This document shows, piece by piece, positions 9,062 through 16,872 of a stretch of DNA of 64,000 nucleotides (positions are counted from its first letter, which is position 1; each line of letters begins with the position of its first letter). The notes beneath the pieces were generated by a model. It saw nothing but the letters and a program-made list of their open reading frames with translations. It ran no database searches and was not told the origin of the DNA. Made by a program: the position numbers and the translations under genes. This DNA is from Bacteroidales bacterium (lineage in GTDB: Bacteria > Bacteroidota > Bacteroidia > Bacteroidales > F082): contig JAFYNK010000087.1 in the NCBI GenBank assembly GCA_017548125.1, positions 1 to 64,000 of the forward strand. Reading direction: 5' to 3'.

Positions 9062-9171
9062 CCATTCGTAATTAAAATGGATAATTGGCGTTGAGCAATG
9101 GGTTGTGAGCAACGGGCAGATTTAAATTCCCAAGCTCAAGGCTCATAGCTCAAGGCTCAAAACTCAATAAA

Positions 9172-9954
9172 ATGGAATATCAATTTTTAAAATCGGAGAT
9201 TAAAGACAATGGCGTATGTGTGTTGACAATGTCAGCTCCTAAGTCGTTGAACGCTTTGAATTCTAGAATATTAAGCGAGATTGACTATTTCGCAAGTAAT
9301 ATAGATTTGTCAGTTGTCAAGGCTTTGATCATCACTGGTGATGGCGAGAAGGCATTCGTCGCCGGAGCCGACATCGCTGAGATGAAAGACAAGACATACG
9401 AAGAAGCATTGGAATTCGCTAAGTTAGGCGCTGCTGCTTTCAAGAAAGTGGAAGACCTCACTATTCCAGTCATCGCTGCTGTCAACGGCTTCGCCTTAGG
9501 TGGAGGCTGCGAACTCGCCATGGCATGCGACATCCGCATCGCTTCAACAAACGCTAAATTCGGTCAGCCAGAAGTTGGTCTCGGCATCATCCCTGGTTTC
9601 TCTGGAACATACAGATTGCCAAAACTCGTCGGTCAGGCATACGCTAAAGAACTTATCTACACTGGCAAACTCATCGACGCACAAGAAGCACATCGCATCG
9701 GTCTCGTCAACGCTGTCTATGAACAAGCTGACTTGATGGACGAAGCAATGAAACTCGTCAAGATGATCTTGAAGAACGCGCCTATCGCTGTTGCCGCTGC
9801 AAAGAAATGCATCAACGACAACTACGATATGGATGTAGATCAAGCACTTGCTTACGAGAACGAATATTTCGCACGTTGTTTCGCGACAGAAGACCAGAAG
9901 AATGGAATGACAGCGTTCTTGGCAAAAGAAAAAGCAGTATTTAAAGGAAAATAA
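9172..9954 (+). CDS. crt: Enoyl-CoA hydratase/crotonase (3-hydroxybutyryl-CoA dehydratase)
   Basis: A 260-residue crotonase-fold enzyme that interconverts 3-hydroxybutyryl-CoA and crotonyl-CoA in the cytoplasm. The oxyanion-hole motif AFVAGADIAEM lies near residue 62. NGFALGGGCELAMACD carries the first catalytic Glu (E114), and FGQPEVGLGIIPG the second (E134), matching the two catalytic glutamates of the hydratase family. It is the first gene of a five-gene cluster with hbd, bcd and etfBA, which fixes the substrate as C4 rather than long-chain. Codon use is C-rich compared with the AT-rich accessory genes, suggesting strong expression. Confidence 0.93.
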   Translation: MEYQFLKSEIKDNGVCVLTMSAPKSLNALNSRILSEIDYFASNIDLSVVKALIITGDGEKAFVAGADIAEMKDKTYEEALEFAKLGAAAFKKVEDLTIPVIAAVNGFALGGGCELAMACDIRIASTNAKFGQPEVGLGIIPGFSGTYRLPKLVGQAYAKELIYTGKLIDAQEAHRIGLVNAVYEQADLMDEAMKLVKMILKNAPIAVAAAKKCINDNYDMDVDQALAYENEYFARCFATEDQKNGMTAFLAKEKAVFKGK

Positions 9955-9982
9955 TTCATATACTAAATAAACAATTATTACT

Positions 9983-10822
9983 ATGAAAGTTTACGTTATT
10001 GGAACAGGAACAATGGGTGCAGGCGTAGTACAAGCCTTCGCACAAGCTAACATCCCTGTAGTGATGAAAAGTAGAACTCAAGCTAGCTTAGACAAAGCAG
10101 TCGGCAAGATTTCTAAATCATTAGCAAAACTCGTTGAAAAAGGTAAAGTTACACAAGAATATATGGATTCTGTTATGGCCAACATCGGCACAACAACAGA
10201 ATACGCTGATTTTGCAGACGCAGACCTCGTCATCGAAGCAGCATCAGAAGACATGAACCTCAAGAAAGAAGTCTTCGCAGAACTCGCTAAAATCTGCAAA
10301 CCAGAAACAATCTTCGCAACAAACACATCTTCATTGTCAATCACAGAGATAGCAGCAATCACCGACCGTCCAACACAATTCATCGGCATGCACTTCTTCA
10401 ACCCAGCTCCAGTGATGAAACTCGTTGAAGTCATCAAAGGACAAATGACATCACAAGAGACAAGCGACAAGATCTTCGCATTGGCAACAGAAATGGGCAA
10501 GACACCAGTCATGGTAGAAGAAGCTCCAGGTTTCGTTGTCAACCGTATCTTAGTTCCTATGATTAACGAAGCAGTTGGTATCTATGCAGAAGGCATCGCA
10601 TCTGTTGAAGACATCGACAGCGCAATGAAGTTAGGTGCTAACCACCCAATGGGACCACTCGCATTAGGCGACCTCATCGGTCTCGACGTCTGCTTGGCAA
10701 TCATGGAAGTTCTTTACAATGAATTCGCCGACAGCAAATATCGTCCACATCCACTCTTGAAGAAGATGGTAAGAGCAGGCTTGCTCGGACGTAAATCAGG
10801 TCAAGGTTTCTATAAATATTAA
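9983..10822 (+). CDS. hbd: 3-hydroxybutyryl-CoA dehydrogenase
   Basis: A 279-residue NAD(P)-dependent dehydrogenase that reduces acetoacetyl-CoA to 3-hydroxybutyryl-CoA. The Rossmann motif is VIGTGTMGAGVVQAFAQA (about residues 4-21). The catalytic histidine lies in IGMHFFNPAP, and the C-terminal 3HCDH domain begins near GFVVNRILVPMINEA and ends GRKSGQGFYKY, a typical family ending. Length is normal for the short bacterial form without a fused hydratase. It follows crt by 28 bases and precedes bcd by 20. Confidence 0.95.
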   Translation: MKVYVIGTGTMGAGVVQAFAQANIPVVMKSRTQASLDKAVGKISKSLAKLVEKGKVTQEYMDSVMANIGTTTEYADFADADLVIEAASEDMNLKKEVFAELAKICKPETIFATNTSSLSITEIAAITDRPTQFIGMHFFNPAPVMKLVEVIKGQMTSQETSDKIFALATEMGKTPVMVEEAPGFVVNRILVPMINEAVGIYAEGIASVEDIDSAMKLGANHPMGPLALGDLIGLDVCLAIMEVLYNEFADSKYRPHPLLKKMVRAGLLGRKSGQGFYKY

Positions 10823-10842
10823 TGAATTAAATATACACGATA

Positions 10843-11982
10843 ATGAACTTTAGTTATTCAAAGACAGAAGAATTATTCTTACAAATGATTAGATCATTTG
10901 CTGAGAATGAAGTCAAGCCTTTGGCAGCTGAAATTGACGAACAAGAACGTTTCCCAATCGAGACAGTCAACAAAATGGCTAAGTTAGGTTTGATGGGTAT
11001 TCCTGTTCCAAAACAATACGGCGGCGCAGGCGGCAGCGTACAGATGTACATCATGGCAGTGGAAGAACTCTCAAGAGTTTGTGCTACAACAGGTGTTGTC
11101 TTGTCAGCTCACACTTCTTTATGCGTTGCTCCAATCTTGGAACACGGTACAGAAGAACAAAAGATGAAATATTTGCCAAAACTCGCTTCAGGAGAATGGA
11201 TCGGCGCTTTCGGTTTGACAGAACCTAACGCTGGTACCGACGCTGCTATGCAACAGACAACTGCTGTTGACGCTGGCGATAAATGGATCCTCAACGGTAC
11301 TAAGATCTTTATCACCAACGCTTCTAACGCTGACGTATTCATCGTTATGGCAATGACAGACAAGTCAAAAGGTACAAAAGGCATCTCAGCATTCATCGTT
11401 GAAAGAGGCTTCAAAGGTTTCTCAGTAGGTAAGAAAGAATTGAAACTCGGTATCCGCGGTTCAGCAACATGCGAGTTAGTTTTCGAAAACTGTGAAGTTC
11501 CAAAAGAAAACCTCTTAGGTCAGTTAGGTAAAGGTTTCAGCATTGCTATGAAGACTTTGGACGGCGGCCGTATCGGTATCGCTTCACAAGCTCTCGGTAT
11601 CGCTCAAGGCGCAATGGATGAGACAGTTAAATATACAAAAGAAAGAAAACAATTCGGCAAGTCAATCGCTTCATTCCAAAACACACAATTCCAAATGGCA
11701 GACCTTCAGACTAAGGTTGAGGCAGCTCGTCTCTTAGTTCGTAGCGCAGCATGGAAGAAAGACAACGGTGTTCCTTACTCAGTTGACGCAGCGATGGCAA
11801 AATTGTTCGCAGCAGAGACAGCGATGGAAGTAACAACAAAAGCTGTTCAGTTCCACGGCGGTTATGGTTACACACGCGAATATCCAGTAGAACGTATGAT
11901 GCGTGACGCTAAGATCACTGAAATCTACGAAGGTACTTCAGAAGTTCAAAGAATGGTTATCGCCGGTAATTTATTTAAATAG
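10843..11982 (+). CDS. bcd: Butyryl-CoA dehydrogenase (short-chain acyl-CoA dehydrogenase)
   Basis: A 379-residue FAD enzyme reducing crotonyl-CoA to butyryl-CoA, working with the EtfAB encoded next. Visible features: GAFGLTEPNAGTDAA and IFITNASNADV of the flavin site, GGRIGIASQALGIAQGAMD, and the C-terminal YEGTSEVQRMVIAGN containing the catalytic Glu position of this class. Proximity to etfB and etfA (12 and 11 bases between genes) is the usual layout of the Bcd-Etf complex, which in clostridia couples crotonyl-CoA reduction to ferredoxin reduction; whether this one bifurcates electrons cannot be told by eye. Confidence 0.94.
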   Translation: MNFSYSKTEELFLQMIRSFAENEVKPLAAEIDEQERFPIETVNKMAKLGLMGIPVPKQYGGAGGSVQMYIMAVEELSRVCATTGVVLSAHTSLCVAPILEHGTEEQKMKYLPKLASGEWIGAFGLTEPNAGTDAAMQQTTAVDAGDKWILNGTKIFITNASNADVFIVMAMTDKSKGTKGISAFIVERGFKGFSVGKKELKLGIRGSATCELVFENCEVPKENLLGQLGKGFSIAMKTLDGGRIGIASQALGIAQGAMDETVKYTKERKQFGKSIASFQNTQFQMADLQTKVEAARLLVRSAAWKKDNGVPYSVDAAMAKLFAAETAMEVTTKAVQFHGGYGYTREYPVERMMRDAKITEIYEGTSEVQRMVIAGNLFK

Positions 11983-11994
11983 GAGGGAAGTAAT

Positions 11995-12777
11995 ATGAAT
12001 ATAGTAGTATGTATTAAACAAGTTCCAGATACAACAGAAATTAAGATTGACCCAGTCAAAGGTACTTTGATCCGTGACGGCGTTCCAAGCATCATGAACC
12101 CAGACGATAAAGGCGGTCTCGAACTCGCTCTTAGAATGAAAGACGCTTACGGTGCTAACGTAACAGTTATCACTATGGGTCCTCCACAAGCAGAACTCAT
12201 CTTGAGAGAAGCTATGGCAATGGGCGCTGACAGAGCAATCTTATTGACAGACAGAAAATTCGCAGGTGCTGACACATTGGCAACATCATACGCTTTAGCA
12301 GGCGCAATGAAGACAATGGATTATGACCTCATCATCGCAGGTCGTCAAGCTATCGACGGCGACACAGCACAAGTAGGTCCTGAAATGGCAGAACACCTCG
12401 ACATTCCTCAAGTATCATACGTTATAAACGCTGAACGCTTGGAAAACGGTAACCTCTTGGTTAAGAAAGAAAGCGAAGAAAGCATCCAGACTTTAGAAGT
12501 AGAAGGCAAATGTCTCCTCACAGTTTTGGCATCAGCATTCGACGCACGTTACATGACAGTATCAGGCATCGTTGAAGCTTACGACAAAGAAGTAGAGATC
12601 TGGTCAGCAGAAAAGATCGACGTTGATGAAACAAAATTAGGTCTCAAAGGCTCACCTACAAAAGTGTTCCAATCATTCCCTAAAGCTATGAAGGCTCCAG
12701 GTGAAGTACACGAAGTAAGCGAAGAAGAAGCTGTAGAACTTATTGTTAATAAACTTAAAGAAAAACACATTATCTAA
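11995..12777 (+). CDS. etfB: Electron transfer flavoprotein beta subunit
   Basis: A 260-residue EtfB. The N-terminus MNIVVCIKQVPDTTEIKI and the motif AGRQAIDGDTAQVGPEMAEHL (about residues 115-135) are characteristic. It pairs with EtfA to carry electrons to or from Bcd. The start is preceded by a strong Shine-Dalgarno sequence (AGGAGG, 8 bases before ATG), which is notable because most Bacteroidota genes lack one. It lies 12 bases after bcd and 11 before etfA. Confidence 0.95.
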   Translation: MNIVVCIKQVPDTTEIKIDPVKGTLIRDGVPSIMNPDDKGGLELALRMKDAYGANVTVITMGPPQAELILREAMAMGADRAILLTDRKFAGADTLATSYALAGAMKTMDYDLIIAGRQAIDGDTAQVGPEMAEHLDIPQVSYVINAERLENGNLLVKKESEESIQTLEVEGKCLLTVLASAFDARYMTVSGIVEAYDKEVEIWSAEKIDVDETKLGLKGSPTKVFQSFPKAMKAPGEVHEVSEEEAVELIVNKLKEKHII

Positions 12778-12788
12778 AAGGAGAAGTT

Positions 12789-13805
12789 ATGAATATTCAA
12801 GATTATAAAAACGTATTCGTATTCGCTGAACAACGTAACGGCGTGATTCAACCAGTAGCTTTCGAACTTTTAGGTAAAGCACGCGACTTGGCTGACTCAC
12901 TCGGCGAAAAAGTTGTAGCAATGTTACTCGGTTATAACGTAAAAGACCAAGCACAGAAACTCATCGAGATGGGTGCTGACGAAGTCATTGTTGCCGACTG
13001 CCCAGAGTTGAAAGACTATATCACTGAGCAATACTCACAAACAGCATATCAAATCATTACAGAATACAAGCCAACAATCGTTCTTTACGGTGCAACAACA
13101 ATTGGTCGTGACCTCGCTCCACGTCTCGCAGCAAGATTGAACACAGGTCTCACAGCAGACTGTACAAAACTCGAAGTTGCTGACACAGAAGCTGGTGACA
13201 AACAATTCCGTATGACACGTCCTGCATTCGGCGGTAACTTGATGGCAACTATCGTATGTCCAAACAACCGTCCACAGATGTCAACCGTACGTCCAGGCGT
13301 TATGCAAAAACGTCAACGTGAAGAAGGCAGAGCAGGCGTTGTGACAATGTTCGAAACAAAATTCGACACTGCACGTTTCAAGGTAAGACTCGTTGAGACA
13401 GAAATGAAATCTTCAAGCAATGAAGACATCGCTGACGCTAAGATCTTGGTATCAGGCGGTCGTGGCGTTAAGAACGCTGAAGGCTTTGAAAAGTTACAAG
13501 CATTGGCAGACACATTAGGCGGCATGGTAGCATCATCACGTGCTATGGTTGACGCTGGCGTTGTCGGACACGACATCCAAGTAGGTCAGACAGGTAAGAC
13601 TGTACGTCCTGAGTTGTACGTAGCATGCGGTATCTCTGGCGCTATCCAACACTTAGCAGGTATGGAAGAATCAGGTTACATCATCGCTATCAACAAAGAC
13701 AAGTACGCACCAATCTTCAGCGCTGCTGACTTAGGTATAGTTGGCGACCTTCACAAGATCGTTCCAATGTTGAATGAAAGTATCAAGAAGGAAATTGAAA
13801 AATAA
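12789..13805 (+). CDS. etfA: Electron transfer flavoprotein alpha subunit
   Basis: A 338-residue EtfA. The C-terminal FAD-binding domain shows GGMVASSRAMVDAGVV, IQVGQTGKTVRPELYVACGISGAIQHLAGM and IIAINKDKYAPIFSAADLGIVGD, the classical EtfA signature. The N-terminus lacks the extra ferredoxin domain found in some clostridial EtfA proteins. An AAGGAG Shine-Dalgarno sequence precedes the start. It is the last gene of the operon; a hairpin with a T-rich tail follows at 13855. Confidence 0.96.
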   Translation: MNIQDYKNVFVFAEQRNGVIQPVAFELLGKARDLADSLGEKVVAMLLGYNVKDQAQKLIEMGADEVIVADCPELKDYITEQYSQTAYQIITEYKPTIVLYGATTIGRDLAPRLAARLNTGLTADCTKLEVADTEAGDKQFRMTRPAFGGNLMATIVCPNNRPQMSTVRPGVMQKRQREEGRAGVVTMFETKFDTARFKVRLVETEMKSSSNEDIADAKILVSGGRGVKNAEGFEKLQALADTLGGMVASSRAMVDAGVVGHDIQVGQTGKTVRPELYVACGISGAIQHLAGMEESGYIIAINKDKYAPIFSAADLGIVGDLHKIVPMLNESIKKEIEK

Positions 13806-13854
13806 TTTCAACTTCTATTATAGATAAAAAAACATTATCTTTGCAAAAGAAATT

Positions 13855-13908
13855 GATAACCGACGAAAGACTGATTGAGCGAAGTAGTCGGTTATCGATT
13901 TTTATTTT
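13855..13908. terminator. Terminator after the etf operon
   Basis: Stem GATAACCGAC (13855-13864) pairs perfectly with GTCGGTTATC (13887-13896), followed by a T-rich tract. A TATCTTTG box sits just upstream at about 13837, so a very short transcript ending in this hairpin is possible. The hairpin lies between convergent genes and may act both ways. Confidence 0.75.
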
Positions 13909-14291
13909 ATGACAGTATATTCTGTTATTGCATATTCTATACATTCCCCGTTTTTGATATACCCAACAGTCAGTTTTGCCATTCCAACTCTTGGAATATT
14001 AGCGAGCAGATTCGCTATCTCTATAAATTTCATTCTCTTCGTTTGCCTTCCGGCTTTTGGCGGTAGATGTATTTCTAATATTGTGGCGTTATGAATTACT
14101 TGTGGTAATTGAATGGCTAATTTTGTGGCTTGTTTAGAAATAGCTGCTTGAAAAGCAGTCTCTTCAATGGATTTATCTGTAACTTTTACATCACAATCTA
14201 ATGCTCTGCAATAAAATGATTTATCTTGATATTGAAATAAGTGTTCTTTAATAAATCTTCTACGATCTTGTTTTGTGTCTGGAATTTTCAT
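13902..14291 (-). CDS. Small LPD3-like protein of unknown function
   Basis: A 129-residue protein read on the minus strand from the ATG at 14291 (MKIPDTKQDRRRF). A longer frame reaches 14360, but it runs through a promoter (TTGACA, 18 bases, TAGTTTTG) at 14319-14350, so the downstream start is preferred. The C-terminal part LPPKAGRQTKRMKFIEIANLLANIP then VGMAKLTVGYI resembles the LPD3-type domain seen in polyvalent mobile-element proteins and near toxin domains. That resemblance is from memory and tentative. It is monocistronic. Confidence 0.6.
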   Translation of the reverse strand: MKIPDTKQDRRRFIKEHLFQYQDKSFYCRALDCDVKVTDKSIEETAFQAAISKQATKLAIQLPQVIHNATILEIHLPPKAGRQTKRMKFIEIANLLANIPRVGMAKLTVGYIKNGECIEYAITEYTVIK

Positions 14292-14862
14292 GAAATTATG
14301 GTTAAATATTCTCATCCACAAAACTACAACAACCATCATCCTTTTGTCAAGCTTTTGCAAAGAAATGTTTCGATTTTAACAATTTTTAACATAAAAACAG
14401 TGAAATATTAAGAAAAGGTGTTAAGGATTGTTAAGACAACGAGTAGAGACGCATCAATGTGACCATAAAAATAAACACACATTGACACGTCTTGTTTATT
14501 TTGAGACGCATCAACGATGATGTTTGTAAAATAACGATGTGTTTTTATATTGAGATGACATCGTTGACACGTCTCTACGAGAAACCACATGCCCAAGGAC
14601 TGTTGTCTGTTGACCTAAAAAAGTTCAAAAGCCAAAAGCCTTAGTTCATCTATCTTCCGTGATATTTTCAATGAACTTTTTATAAGATAATATTCTGAAA
14701 TATCATGGGTTAACTTTTGTGTAAAATATAACTGTTCGATAATTAGTTTGTTACCCCCTGAACGGTTAAAATAAATTTATGTAAACATATAAATTCTATT
14801 GATTATTTTCTCATATTTGTAACAGCATTAAATATAAATTGCAAATTTAAAAATTTACAATT
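14292..14862. other. Intergenic region: promoter segment, hairpins, no gene
   Basis: Beyond the promoter it contains TTAACA-rich DNA to about 14436 shared with 21490-21567, then two imperfect hairpins at 14444-14491 and 14500-14577 built from GAGACGCATCAA and TTGACACGTCT words. From 14590 to 14862 I see only AT-rich DNA and the word GTCTGTTGAC that recurs near 15733. The upstream region of the next gene has CATATTTG at about 14812, one base off the -7 consensus. Confidence 0.6.
14319..14350 (-). promoter_or_regulatory. Promoter of the 13902-14291 gene (duplicated promoter family)
   Basis: On the minus strand: TTGACA (14345-14350), 18 bases, TAGTTTTG (14319-14326). The same promoter and about 85 bases upstream of it recur at 21449-21567, and a shorter copy at 20360-20390. 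Confidence 0.75.
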
Positions 14863-15501
14863 ATGAAGAAAATCTATTTAATTATGACGCTTGTCTGTAT
14901 GATGATGGTGTCATTTAAGCCAGAAGGCGGTGATGGAAGACATGAAGGTCACGAATACGTTGACCTTGGCTTAAGTGTTAAATGGGCAACCTGCAATGTT
15001 GGAGCAAACTCACCAGAAGAATACGGAAACTATTACGCTTGTGGAGAGACAACGACAAAAGATACATACGGTTATGATAACTGCCCAACATGCGGACTTA
15101 GTACTTCAGAGTTGCAATCTCAGGGCTATATAGATAATAATGGCAATCTTACAGCGCAATATGATGCCGCCACTGCTAACTGGGGAGGCGACTGGCGTAT
15201 GCCGACATTCGATGAGCTGAACGAACTGAGAACCCAATGCACGTGGACATGGACAACACAGAAAGGCGTTAACGGCTATAAAGTTACAGGACCAAGCGGT
15301 GCAAGCATTTTCCTTCCTGCTGCTGGTTATCGCGGCGGGTCATCGCTCAACCTCTCTGGAAGCTTCGGTTACTTTTGGAGTTCGACGCCTTACGAAAGCG
15401 ATAGCTACGGCGCGTACATCCTCGGCTTCGGTAGCGTCAATCACTACATGAGCCACATCTACCGTTACTACGGTCAGAGTGTGCGCCCAGTCTTAGAATA
15501 A
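14863..15501 (+). CDS. Secreted FISUMP-domain protein
   Basis: A 212-residue exported protein. An N-terminal signal segment (residues 1-18, KKIYLIMTLVCMMMVSF) is followed by the 'Fibrobacter succinogenes major paralogous' type domain: YVDLGLSVKWATCNVGA, YACGET, WGGDWRMPTFDELNEL, FLPAAGYRG and FWSSTPY, ending GQSVRPVLE. Such proteins are abundant and extracellular in Bacteroidota; their function is unknown. It stands alone, with a GC-rich hairpin 43 bases after the stop. Confidence 0.85.
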   Translation: MKKIYLIMTLVCMMMVSFKPEGGDGRHEGHEYVDLGLSVKWATCNVGANSPEEYGNYYACGETTTKDTYGYDNCPTCGLSTSELQSQGYIDNNGNLTAQYDAATANWGGDWRMPTFDELNELRTQCTWTWTTQKGVNGYKVTGPSGASIFLPAAGYRGGSSLNLSGSFGYFWSSTPYESDSYGAYILGFGSVNHYMSHIYRYYGQSVRPVLE

Positions 15502-15543
15502 AAGCGAAGCGTATTCAATTTATTTGGTTCATTTAATTTATTT

Positions 15544-15569
15544 CCGCACGGCATTTAAGAGCCGTGCGG
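15544..15569. terminator. GC-rich hairpin after the FISUMP gene
   Basis: CCGCACGGC (15544-15552) and GCCGTGCGG (15561-15569) form a perfect 9-bp stem with an 8-base loop. No long T tract follows, so termination is likely but not certain. Confidence 0.55.
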
Positions 15570-15849
15570 TCGGCTAGTGATATTTGCAATGAGCGATGAG
15601 CTATGAGTTGTGAGCTGTTTTGCCCAAAGCTCGCGGCTCATTGCTCAAAGCCTTTAAGATAGAAATCTTCCATCCTTCATTTCATTCCCGAAATATTCAT
15701 ACCTTTGCAAGAAATAATTAAGGACGAAGACTGTAGTCTGTTGACATCCTTAGTTCCTCAATTCATCAAATCCTCAGTTCCTCAATTACTATTTGATTTT
15801 AACAATAGTTAAAAAGTGTTAAAATTGTAAAAGCAAAGATTTTTCTTTA
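15570..15849. other. Intergenic word repeats, no gene
   Basis: Contains GAGCGATGAGCTATGAG and GCTCGCGGCTCATTGCTC words (about 15591-15650), CTCAGTTCCTCAATT words (15746-15790) and a TTAACA-rich stretch at 15798-15830. No coding signal is seen. Confidence 0.5.
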
Positions 15850-15857
15850 TACTTTTG
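15850..15857 (+). promoter_or_regulatory. -7 box of the BRO-N gene
   Basis: TACTTTTG matches TAnnTTTG and overlaps the alternative TTG start at 15855, which argues that translation begins at the ATG at 15885. Confidence 0.6.
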
Positions 15858-15884
15858 TACCGAAACTTTAAAAACACAAGATTT

Positions 15885-16709
15885 ATGACAAAATATGATT
15901 CTCTACAACTTTTCGAGAAAAAGAAAGTCCGCACTATCTGGGACGATGAACAAGAAAAATGGTATTTCGCAATAGTTGATGTTGTTGCAGTGTTGACAGA
16001 CAGTGTTGATCCTCAGTCTTATTGGAGGAAGCTGAAACAGCGTCTAAAAGAAGAAGGTAATGAAACCGTGACAAACTGTCACGCTTTCAAACTTAAAGCC
16101 GCTGACGGTAAGATGCGACTTACAGATGTTGCTGATACTGAACAGTTGTTTCGTCTTATTCAATCAATTCCCTCACCAAAAGCCGAGCCTTTCAAGATAT
16201 GGATGTCACAGGTCGCAAGCAGTCGCCTCGACCAGATGCAAGATCCTGAACTGTCTATAGAACAGGCAATCTCTGATTACAAACGTCTAGGTTATTCCGA
16301 TTCATGGATCAACCAACGACTGAAAAGCATAGAAATTCGCAAGGAACTGACCGACGAATGGAATCGTACAGGTGTGATGGAAGGCTATCAGTACGCTACA
16401 CTTACAGACATCATCACCAAAGAATGGAGCGGATTCAAGACGAAAGAATACAAACAGTTCAAAGGCTTGAAAAAAGAAAGTCTCCGTGACAACATGACTA
16501 ATGTTGAATTGATTCTTAATAGTTTGGCAGAAGCGTCAACAACAGAGATTTCAAAACAGAAAGACCCGTCATGTTTTGAGGAAAACAAAGTCGTTGCAAA
16601 AGAAGGCGGTGAGGTTGCCAAGATAGCACGTGAACAACTGGAAGCAAAAATAGGGAAGACAATAATCTCTCCTCAAAATGCCAAAGACTTTACGCAACTT
16701 AAAGAGTAA
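15885..16709 (+). CDS. BRO-N / phage antirepressor-like DNA-binding protein
   Basis: A 274-residue protein from the ATG at 15885. The N-terminal third (KKVRTIWDDEQEKWYFAIVDVVAVLTDSVDPQSYWRKLKQRL) is a BRO-N domain, which binds DNA in viral Bro proteins, phage antirepressors and DinD-like proteins. The C-terminal part (about 130-274) is helical and resembles the DinD-type extension, with a repeat-free LGYSDSWINQRLKSIEIRKE segment. It is monocistronic between word repeats and the next promoter. A role in DNA-damage or prophage response is plausible but not shown. Confidence 0.8.
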   Translation: MTKYDSLQLFEKKKVRTIWDDEQEKWYFAIVDVVAVLTDSVDPQSYWRKLKQRLKEEGNETVTNCHAFKLKAADGKMRLTDVADTEQLFRLIQSIPSPKAEPFKIWMSQVASSRLDQMQDPELSIEQAISDYKRLGYSDSWINQRLKSIEIRKELTDEWNRTGVMEGYQYATLTDIITKEWSGFKTKEYKQFKGLKKESLRDNMTNVELILNSLAEASTTEISKQKDPSCFEENKVVAKEGGEVAKIAREQLEAKIGKTIISPQNAKDFTQLKE

Positions 16710-16795
16710 TGTTACGGTCCACAAAACTCAAAGCATATTAGTTTATTCATAGAACGATATCTATAAAATCAACATTTTTATTATAAAAAAGATTG

Positions 16796-16803
16796 TATCT
16801 TTG
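16796..16803 (+). promoter_or_regulatory. -7 box of the primase-helicase gene
   Basis: TATCTTTG fits TAnnTTTG; the start codon at 16873 lies about 70 bases downstream. Confidence 0.5.
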
Positions 16804-16872
16804 TAATCAAAGTAGAACCAGCCTAGCCTCTTAGCAATGCTCAAATTGGCAGGTCGTTTTTATATCTTTTCA

